Position numbers and translations under genes: made by a program. Under the pieces are notes generated by a model. It saw nothing but the letters and a program-made list of their open reading frames with translations. It was not told where the DNA came from and ran no database searches. Source: Chamaelirium japonicum (lineage: Eukaryota > Streptophyta > Magnoliopsida > Liliales > Melanthiaceae). From it: 64,000 nucleotides of DNA. Location: assembly GCA_947650365.1 (NCBI GenBank), contig OX393550.1:74673229-74737228 (forward strand), given 5' to 3'. Of the stretch, positions 33,627 to 64,000 are shown one piece after another; the stretch's first letter is position 1, and every line of letters starts with the position of its first letter.

Positions 33627-34115
33627 TTTAAAAAGCGGCCGCCTAGGCACTAGAAGGTCTCTCATCACCTAGCCTAGTGATTCACTGTAGTAATTTTTTG
33701 CCAAAATGTTTCTCTATAGAGTACCATTTCGATAGTAAAGAGTAACATTTGCAATAGTGATTCACTGTTGTAATTTTTTTTTAAAATGAGATTTTTCAAA
33801 AATAAATTGCTATAGTGATTTAACTATAGCAAATGTTACTCTTTATTAGTGAAATGTTATTCTTTGTACATAGTAACATTTCGGTAATAAAGAGTAACAT
33901 TCGCTACAATAATTTCATTGTAGTATTTTTTTTTAAATGAGGTTTCTCAAAAAAATTACCATAGTAATTTCATTGTTGCAAAAATATAAAATTTTAAAAT
34001 AAGATCTCAAAAAAAAAAAAAATGCTACAGAGAATTCACTATAGTAAAAAGTAAAATTTCAGTAATAAAGAGTAACATCTGCTACGGTGCATATTGGTAA
34101 CATTTATGATTTTAG
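33627..34115. repeat. MITE left end followed by an AT-rich repeat array
   Basis: AGTGTTTTAAAAAGCGGCCG starts like the other CA..GTTTTAAA tips but no right end follows. Instead, from 33685, AGTAACATTTGC, AAAGAGTAACATT and TTCACTGTAGTAATTTTTT recur about six times in alternating orientation. Segment 32613-33626 has nothing I recognise. Confidence 0.55.
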
Positions 34116-34451
34116 TATTAAGGACAGTCATCTAAAGGTAAAGGAATGTCAATGGAGGGACTTGCTTTAAAACCATCTTTTTCGATCTGATGTAAAACCA
34201 TCTTGTTGTATGTCCTTTACAATAAACCGATCTCTTATCAGGGATCTAACCTGAAAGTGGTACTAAAGCGTTAAAGCCACCTGGCTTCAGAGAAGCTTAA
34301 TTCCTTCCAGGGTTATCTGTAACTTACAAAACCAACCGAGTTCGAAATGGATGTTTGATAAAGTTGAAGTGTTCCATTCACTGCGGTAAGTTTCTTTACA
34401 CCCAAGGATTGAGTTGGTTCTATGGTTTAATGTGTGATTATTTGCGACCAG

Positions 34452-35140
34452 TAGGGCTGTCAACGGGCCGGGCTTGGGTAAACCCACCCAGGCCCGGCTC
34501 TTCTATATACAGGCAGGTCCGGGCCGGGGCCCTGGCTCTTCCGGGCCTAAAAACCACCAGTCCTAGTCCGGCCCTTCGAGGGTCTGGGTCGGGCCCGGGT
34601 TGGGTGCGAGCCTAAAAATTATATGAAATTGTCTTTAGAAATAAATATTAGTTATTTTTTCTTACGAAAAACTGTGATTAGAGAAAAATTGGGATTGATG
34701 ATATTTACCCAATTTTTTTTACCCAAAAATAAAAATAAAAACAAAAACAAAAATACAGATCTAATAAGTCTAATAATCATATATGGACTGAGAAATTGAG
34801 AGAGTGTGAGAGTATATGATATGTAGTCTTTACTCTTTATACAACAAAAAAAAATCAAAATAAAACTGAACAAGAACGAGACTATGAGCAATCACGCCGA
34901 TTAGAGATGAGAGAACTCAGAGAACCCTTCGGAAGGGTCGAGGACTCGAGGCGAGGATCCGATCGGACCGATCTGGGTCGAGAGACAAACAATGAGAGAG
35001 AAATCGAGAGAGAAGCAGTCGGCAGCGGGCTAAGATTAGGGTTAGGGTTTGATCGAGAGAGAGAGAACATAAAAAAAAAACAAAATGTTATCATATAGCC
35101 CCGGATTTGAAACCCTCTTCAAATCAATTGAGCCCGCGCG

Positions 35141-35201
<61 letters not shown>

Positions 35202-35244
35202 TTCAGTTCCGATCTGGCCATCTAGGTCAACCCAGTCAACCTGA

Positions 35245-35276
<32 letters not shown>

Positions 35277-35502
35277 TCTTCTCACTTCTCAGTTATATAA
35301 ATTTTTTTAATATATTTAATTAATATATAATTATATATTCTAGTCGGGCCAGGTTGGAAAACATTAAGCCTGGACCTGACCCGTTGATAGAAAACGCCAG
35401 TCTGGGCCTTGCAATGGATGGGCTTTGGTCAGGCCTGGTTTTAGACGGGCTTTGACGGGCCGGGCCGGATGCCCTTCTTAGAGGGCCTAATTGACATGCC
35501 TA
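34452..35502. mobile_element. hAT-like MITE (TAGGGCTGTCAACGGGCC tip), 1.05 kb
   Basis: Ends TAGGGCTGTCAA and TTGACATGCCTA, flanked by GCGACCAG (34444-34451) and GCCACCAG (35503-35510), an 8-bp duplication with one mismatch. GGGCCGGGC-type motifs lie at both ends. The interior holds (GA)n at 35142-35198 and a 29-base poly-C at 35246-35274. Confidence 0.88.
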
Positions 35503-35573
35503 GCCACCAGTCGGTAAGGGCACCCAACTTAACAACAAAGAAAATGCCCAATGTGTCCTTGAGGCCTTCCCTT

Positions 35574-36104
35574 TAGATCTGTCAATGGATCGGATTCGGA
35601 TCATATTAGGCTATATCCATATCCGATCCGTTATGTAAACGGGTTATCGGATCATCGGATCAAAAAGCCCAATTCATATCCGTTTAAGTATGGATCGGAT
35701 CAAATTGGATTTAGATCGGAATCCGGATCATGGACAGGAGTACATCTGACAACTGTGATATCATTAAGAGTAGAATCGACAGAAGACCAGTCGAGTACGA
35801 GTTTGGGACTCGAAATGGTCATGATAAAATATGAGTATCAATCGGGGGACCATGAGAATCTTTTTTATATTAGTCTTTAGGGAATTAGATGTAAAGCAAT
35901 CTAATCTAAAAATGGATAAAATATAATATATTATGTTATAGTTTGTCGGATTGAGTTCTTAACGGATTGGCTTGGCCTAAATCCATATCCGATTTGTTAA
36001 GTAAATGGTTATCGGATTCAGACCATTATCGGATAAAAACCCCCAATCCATATCCAACTTAACATATCAGTTTTGGATCAAAATCCGGTCCATTGATAGG
36101 TCTA
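35574..36104. mobile_element. hAT-like MITE (TAGATCTGTCAATGGATC tip)
   Basis: Left TAGATCTGTCAATGGATCGG and right CCGGTCCATTGATAGGTCTA are inverted repeats (17 of 20). GGATCGGATC / ATATCCGATCCG motifs repeat inside. The flanking 8 bases do not match convincingly, so the insertion is old or the ends have shifted. Confidence 0.7.
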
Positions 36105-36429
36105 CTCCAAACATTTAAGATCAAAATCCAGTCCATTTTTTGGTGGATAACCACCAAACTTTTCCACATCATGTTGGTCGGTTGCCACCGACACGTAGTC
36201 TCAATGGGGGCTGTTTCAACGAGGAAGGAGGCCAGGAACCATGCGGCGCCATAGATCAGAGTTGGTGGTGGGAAAGAATAAGAAATAGAGTGGAAGGCAG
36301 TGGTGGACCAGAGCCTGAGACGAGAAAGATGAGGTGCCCGATCAATTACGGGGCCCCTATCAATTTTTTCAAATTGTATTGAAGGTGCCCCGGTCAATTA
36401 GGAGTCTTATCAATTTGTAGGGCGCAAAT

Positions 36430-36895
36430 CAATTTCTAATAGTCTCTTTCTACAATATATTCTTTCTTTATAACATTCTATCTACAACATGGTTTCTTTA
36501 CAATATTTTCCCCCTCTACAAGATTCTCTACAACATATATACTCCCTACGTATCATTCTCTCTAAAACTCTCTATAGTATATATTATTTCTCTATACCAT
36601 TTTCTATACGATAATTTTTTGTACATTATTTTCTTTCTCTACGACATAAGTTCGTTTTACTATATTTTTCTATACAATATTTTCTCTCACTATAACATAT
36701 ATTCTCTCTACAGTATGTATACTATCTCTATCACATTCTTTCTACAATAATTTTTGTATAAATCTCTCTCAATATTGTTCTCTATAACATATATATTCTT
36801 TATACAACAATATTTTCTCTCAATAACATTCTCTTTAAAATATTTTCTATCTACATTCTTCTCTCTCTAATTCTCTTCTATTTTTTCAAATCAAT
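36430..36895. repeat. Second TCTCTCTACAATATTT-type degenerate array
   Basis: Units such as TTTCTCTACAATATTTTC, CATTCTCTCTA and ACATATATTCTCTCTACA repeat about twenty times. It is the same class as the arrays inside 18138-22085, here without recognisable Tourist ends. Confidence 0.8.
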
Positions 36896-37448
36896 AACTT
36901 CTTTTTTTATGGCCCTTTCAGAAGTTTGAACCCCTGATACCCCTCTTCTTTTTTGTCTTTAAAGAGCAAGTTACCATTGACCTGACTCATGGTATGCCGA
37001 CCATCACGAGTAGTCACCAACTGCAAAGCAGAGAAAAATACAATTTACCCCGAATGCTTTTACTGATTTCTTTAAAAAAACTGACGTGCCACGATCACAG
37101 CCATCCGTTCCCGGCTGATGAATCACACTCAGTCCCAACCGACAGGCAAATACTTGCATTCTGATCCTATGTACAATCTATCCAACTTCCCCTCCAACTG
37201 TAGTTTTCAAGAGAATTGACTGGTAGAACCCTACACGGAGTGGATATCTAACTCACGAAATGGAAGACCGATGCATCTCGATTTTTAGTTCATCAATGAC
37301 CCTGGTTGCAACCATAAAGCTTCCCTTTTATATCCAGTCACGCAATCTCAGATGGTGCAGGCCCGAGAGAGACGTTTCCCAGTCTAGAGAGTGACGATCT
37401 TCAGCTGTTGCACGGAAAAAAAAAAATCTGTTTCCTTGATAGAACTGG

Positions 37449-59812
<22,364 letters not shown>

Positions 59813-60000
59813 TCTTCCCAAGCTCCTAACAGTGAAGAGAGGGAAAATTCTCTGCTTAGGTCCCCCCTGGTTTCTCTCTTTGGGGGAGATGGGATTCCCA
59901 CGTGATCACCGGGCCGATGAGATCACCTCTCTCTCTCTCTCTCTCTCTCTCGCTCTCGGACCAGGATCCGAACCGGCTGCGCCTGCTTCACTGTAGCAAG
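59813..60000 (-). promoter_or_regulatory. 5' leader and proximal promoter of the PPR gene
   Basis: Upstream of the ATG at 59812-59810 lies a leader with CCCTCTCTTC. A (GA)n tract on the minus strand follows at 59929-59953, as often seen near plant transcription starts. No TATA box was evident. Confidence 0.4.
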
Positions 60001-60180
60001 AGTATCAATTCGATTAATTGATACTCGCTGCAAACCGAATTGATACTCGCTACAGTGAAATCACTGTAGTAGCTACAGTGAAATCACATTAGCAATAGTA
60101 TCACTTCGGCTAATTGATACTCATACCAAATCGAGTTGATATACTCTTGCTGGAGATGGAATTGATACTCTTGTTGGGGG
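60000..60180. repeat. TTGATACTCGCTACAGTG repeats, both orientations, behind the PPR promoter
   Basis: Variants of AATTGATACTC occur at least six times between 60005 and 60165, several paired with TACAGTGAAATCAC in inverted orientation, so hairpins are possible. Confidence 0.65.
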
Positions 60181-60509
60181 AGTAATGGAGGGTCATTTTT
60201 ATTATTTAGGGAGGGGCTTTAGCTAATATCCTAACAAAGTGTATCATTTAGCTTAAATAAAGACAAAACAAGGGATTTAAGACTAATTAAATCTTATTTT
60301 TACTTACCCCTAGAAATTAAAGCCCAACAAAAATGATCCCCCCACTTTGATGGAAATGAAGATTGCACCCCCACCCCACCCCCATCCCCCATTAATGATT
60401 TGGTCGATTAGCCGTTTACGATACTGACTTCAGCATCCCCAAAGGCATTTCATTCTGATATTATCATTATGGACGTTGAGTCAACCTGAAACTTTGTTCG
60501 ATACACTAA

Positions 60510-60923
60510 GAGCATCTCCAACGGATGACTCATATGCATCTGCACTTTGCATAGCCAAAGGATTGCCAACTCAGCTTATGCATAAGATGAAAAAAGAAGA
60601 GCTCCAGCGAATGACCCGGATGATATTTTTATAAAAGCACCCTCGGACTTTTATAAAATCTTCGATGATTTATAACCTCTTAATTAAAATTTCAAGCTGA
60701 AAGTGATAGGTAAGTAGGTCTGGTCCATCGGATCACCATCACCCTTTTTTACATCGCCATGAGTATCATTTGAGTCGTGAGAAACCATCTTCAAAGATGC
60801 AAATGGGTTTGCATAAAAACTGTGGGGACCACATATATGGGTCATCCGCTGGAGCTTGAAATGGGGCAATATTACCCATATTCAGGTGGGGTCCATTGGA
60901 TGGGTTGTCCACTGGAGATGCTC
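60510..60923. mobile_element. Tourist-like MITE (414 bp) with the same tips as the Harbinger element at 12996
   Basis: Ends GAGCATCTCCAACGG and TCCACTGGAGATGCTC, flanked by TAA on both sides (60507-60509, 60924-60926). No coding capacity. The shared tip makes it a candidate substrate of that transposase family. Confidence 0.9.
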
Positions 60924-61383
60924 TAAGCTCATTCCTTACATGTTCACAAGGAGAAATTCACAAAGGTTTGTAAGGAGAAACCCTAACCCTAGCTCGTCCT
61001 CCAGCGCTTGGAGAAACCCTAGCTAAATTTTGGAGGAACTCTAGTTCGACATCCTAATCATCAAAGTCCGACACCCTAAATCCCTGCATGGTTCAGCAAC
61101 TACAATCCAGATAAGTTTCCAACATATTTTTTTTTCATTTCTTTCAAACCCCCGCACAATCTCATTAAGAAACCTCAAAGAGATTGATTTCTTGATTTTA
61201 TTTGATCGGTTGATTTTGTTTCTTGTAGAAACCCTTAAAGTGAATATTGTGCATGAAACCCTAAAAAATCCTAAAAATTTTAGTTTCATTGAGACTATGA
61301 CGACCAATAGCCTGCGTGTTATCTGATGGGAAGGCTACCCTGCCTTATCCTATCCTATCCAACCTTTCAATCCGACTTGGTAA

Positions 61384-62371
61384 GGCCCTGTTTGGATAGG
61401 ATTCTGATTCTAGGATCTAGGAGCCTGGAATCCCAAAATCCCAAAAAAGAGCTTGTGGGTGCAAATTTTGGCAAGAAGTCTGCGAACAGCGGGACCCACC
61501 GGCCCTGCCCGGTGGGCCCACAGAGACTTCCGCGGGACTCATCGGCCCTGCCCGGTGGGCTCACAGAGACTTCCACGGGACCCACCGGCCCTGCCTGGTG
61601 GGCCCACAAAGACTTCCGCAGGACCCACCGGCCCTGCCTGGGGAATCCCCGGAGACAACGGTGGGACCCACCAGCCCTGTCCGGAGGATCCCTAGATACG
61701 ACAGCAAAAACCACCATTTACCCCCAGATCCCTTTTCAGGAAATCCTATAAATAGCAGTGTCTTCGAGTGTAGAAAGGATCCAGATCCAGTTCTAAATCC
61801 AGAGAGAAGATCAGTGCCATCATCTGATATCTGATTTCAGGAACCAGAGCTCTGGAATTCCAGCTTTCCATCCTCTAACTCTCATCGATCTTCTTCTTGT
61901 CTCTGAAGAGATCGGAGATACTTCAGTAACGCTTGGCCTGTCGAGGTTACTTCAAGCCAAGTGATAGTGAATTCGGGTTGCTCCCTATAGCACGGAGACG
62001 TAGGCTTCGGCTGAACTCCGAGATCACATATTGTATCAACACTCTCTCTGTTTGCATATCTAAAGAGCTAACTCAAAATCACTAAGGCACCATCCTTCAA
62101 ACATACCTTCTAACCAATAGATCGACCAACGATCTCCTACTTGACTTCAATTGACTGGTGAGGTGAAGTCTTCGGATCGGCACGAAGATTTTTCCGCCAT
62201 AGGGCTCTGGAGTTTGGAGCCTCGATTTTGGGCTATAGAAAAATGGCACTCAAAAGTAGGCTCTCTGCAGAAACACTTTTTGGGATCGGATTTATCCAAA
62301 TAGGCTCTTTGTCTCTTTAAGGGGTTCCGGGATTCTAGAATCCTGGAATCAGAGTGTATCCAAACAGGCCC
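61384..62371. mobile_element. Tourist-like MITE interrupted by a solo LTR
   Basis: Ends GGCCCTGTTTGGAT and ATCCAAACAGGCCC with about 30 further imperfectly inverted bases (TTCTGATTCTAGGAT side). TAA on both sides (61381-61383, 62372-62374). Removing the LTR and one target copy leaves about 235 bp. Confidence 0.9.
61454..62201 (+). mobile_element. Solo LTR of the E1/E2 Tat family (748 bp)
   Basis: Starts TGTGGGTGCAAATTTTGG like the E1/E2 LTRs and ends in CCGCCATA (final CA changed to TA). Flanked by GAGCT (61449-61453) and GGGCT (62202-62206), a 5-bp duplication with one mismatch. It has about five minisatellite units (61490-61705), TATA-like CTATAAATAGCAG near 61747, and the GCACGGAGACGTAGGCTTCG block at 61990-62009. 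Confidence 0.93.
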
Positions 62372-62374
62372 TAA

Positions 62375-63430
62375 AAGACCATTGAATAAGAGTATCGTGA
62401 ACTTATTTCTACAAAATAAGTTCACTTTTAGGCTTGACCTTAACCTGACTTGGATCAAGCCCGATCATTCTTCCATTGGATCCAACTACCCTTACTAGAA
62501 TTGATTGTGTCTAAAGATGAACTTATTTTGTTTTTGGAAGGGATCAACCACCGTAGTGGCCAGTATGTGCGTTACTTGTTAGTGCACTGGTACGAGATAG
62601 ACCAATGATCAAAACCCACCACAAGAGTAATAAAAATATCGTAATATATATTTTTAATAATCCCACTGGGAGAAAAGGTTGCCACTAAGATCAGAAGGAG
62701 ATCGGCTACTAGAGAACGAGAGAAAATATGTCATAGCACTTATTCGAACCCTTGACCAAGACTATGGATTGCATATGTGTTACAACGTGAGCGATTTGAT
62801 ACTAAAACTGAACCTATTACATCAAAATTAATAGGTAGGGGCACGTTCGTTATTAATCCGAAATCCTGGTGCACTTGTTAAAAGTACGCGTCACCTTACC
62901 AGGCTAAGTACAGGCCGGACGTAAGCGACAAAAAATAACAAAAATCATACGCACCGCCCCCTGCATTTACGAAATACCCCTTCATTTAAATTTTAAATTA
63001 CTAGAGCACCATGCTTTTCATATTCCAAGGTACCGTGCTCTCTTTCCAGCAAAACCTCTGAGGGTATTCCCGTTATTTACGTGTCTGTCGAGGCCTATTT
63101 CTGTACAAGCAATTGTTATTGTCGGCTTCCTCAGGGGCGTCGCTCTCGGCCCTGGCACGTGCTATACGCACGGCCGACAACGGTGTCAGCCTGATCCCCT
63201 AGTCTCTGCCGTCGGATCAAAGCGTAAGGAATTATCCCGTCCCACGAGGCCAACTGTACAGATTATGGACGGCTGAGATTGTTTTTAATCACGTAGGTCC
63301 CGACAGAAAACAGAATCGCAACGGCAAAGTTGCGAGGAAGATCGACCGCCAGCTGTCGGTCACCAGACATCTGCGATCGTGTAGCCGCCACCATGCGTTA
63401 CTGCACGAAAAGGCCTACGAATGGTATACC
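62375..63430. other. Intergenic / upstream region, nothing definite
   Basis: Contains a small palindrome GAACTTATTTCTACAAAATAAGTTC-like (about 62399-62423; arms GAACTTATTT). No gene or transposon ends recognised. Confidence 0.4.
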
Positions 63431-63432
63431 GC

Positions 63433-63465
63433 CACGTGTCTCGAATCCACCACCCAGCTATAAAT
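63433..63465 (+). promoter_or_regulatory. G-box/ABRE and TATA box of the right-edge gene
   Basis: CACGTGTC (G-box plus ABRE core) at 63433-63440 and TATAAAT at 63459-63465, 64 bp before the ATG. A telobox-like GTTTAGGGTTTTA lies just upstream of the start codon (63514-63526). Confidence 0.6.
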
Positions 63466-63528
63466 CCGGTGCTCTATCCTCCCATTTCCCCTCGGTTCGT
63501 CTTCAAGCTAGGGGTTTAGGGTTTTACG

Positions 63529-64000
63529 ATGCTGTGGGAGCGAGAGATGGAGAGAATCATCCCAACGAGTTTCCGCGTTTCCCCTTCTCTTGCCGCCGAG
63601 GAGGGGTGGAGGTCCACCCATGGGCTCTCGGCGGCGGTCTTACCCGGCGGCAACCTACACATCCACGGCGTCGACTGCGGCGGGGTCTCAGCGGCGCAGA
63701 TCGGGTGTTCGACTGTGTTTCCAGTCCTCAATCAGGCCGGTTTCGGCTACTTAGAAGATGATCCCTCCTTCAAGCACAACCACCTTCTGGACTGCCGCTC
63801 CACCGTCGATCCGAGACTGAGGCTGAAAGCTCCCAAGCTCGAGCCAGGCAGGCGAGAGATCCAGTCCGGTTCCTCGTGGAAGCACGATCGGACCGATATG
63901 TACCACCTCCCCGACCTACGATCGCTGGATCCGGTGCTGAATCCGGCCGATAAATCCCTAAATCCTCCGCTGCGCCTGCGCGATGATGTCATGTCCCTCA
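63529..64000 (+). CDS. Unrecognised host protein, N-terminal part, runs off the right edge
   Basis: An open frame of 157 codons from ATG 63529 to the window end without a stop. Translation begins MLWEREMERIIPTSFRVSPS. It then has a Gly-rich segment (LPGGNLHIHGVDCGGVSAAQ), AGFGYLEDDPSFKHNHLLDC and a basic/Pro-rich part. The start fits well: TATA box 64 bp upstream, short leader, and the first in-frame ATG after it. Codon use is GC-rich, unlike the surrounding repeats, with no transposon similarity seen, so this looks like a genuine gene. I do not recognise the family. An out-of-frame overlapping stretch from 63330 to 63761 is considered a shadow. Confidence 0.7.
   Translation, partial: MLWEREMERIIPTSFRVSPSLAAEEGWRSTHGLSAAVLPGGNLHIHGVDCGGVSAAQIGCSTVFPVLNQAGFGYLEDDPSFKHNHLLDCRSTVDPRLRLKAPKLEPGRREIQSGSSWKHDRTDMYHLPDLRSLDPVLNPADKSLNPPLRLRDDVMSL

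Noticed and set aside
63330-63761. Plus-strand 143-codon frame overlapping the right-edge gene
   Set aside because: Starts upstream of the TATA box and is out of frame with the longer ATG-63529 frame.

Overview
This window is nuclear DNA of a flowering plant. The evidence is spliced genes with GT-AG introns, a plant DPM2-type gene, a plant organellar PPR gene, and Tat-type Ty3/gypsy, PIF/Harbinger, hAT-like, Mutator-like and microsatellite-flanked MITE insertions. The species cannot be named from the sequence. Protein-coding host sequence is only about 1.5 kb; most of the rest is layered transposon insertions and simple repeats.

Layout. 1-11701: two Tat-lineage Ty3/gypsy elements of one family, both on the minus strand. 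The outer copy (8687-11701 plus sequence off the left edge) is interrupted in gag by the inner copy (1-8686). The inner copy keeps gag, protease, RT, two RNase H domains and integrase as broken frames, and carries a spliced coiled-coil ORF in antisense at its 3' side. 12377-12867: hAT-like MITE. 12996-16888: two-gene PIF/Harbinger transposon with a Myb/SANT-like ORF1 (+) and a broken DDE transposase (-). 17281-17673: DPMS2, an intact two-exon gene. 18138-22085: a Tourist-like element filled with degenerate repeat arrays and palindromic foldbacks. 22086-37400: intergenic remnants, including three copies of a TIR family (CTAAGAAGCAC, third copy further right), several hAT-like MITEs and repeat arrays.

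37449-59812 (minus): one PPR gene of the At4g18975 type. Its six short exons (801 nt in all, phases compatible) are spread over 22.4 kb because the introns hold a 4.6-kb gypsy element, an organelle-derived tRNA-bearing segment, tandem duplications and a series of foldback elements joined by (TA)n, (TC)n and (CA)n tracts. 60510-62371: two PIF/Tourist-type MITEs, the second carrying a solo LTR of the same Tat family found at the left end. 63529 to the right edge: the 5' part of an unrecognised host gene with a TATA box and G-box.

Most notable are two contrasting small-transposon architectures. Five foldbacks share an inverted-repeat core but have different outer arms and tend to sit between microsatellites. 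A set of hAT-like MITEs shares its tips (CAnnGTTTTAAA) and 8-bp target duplications, but each has a different low-complexity, palindrome-rich interior.
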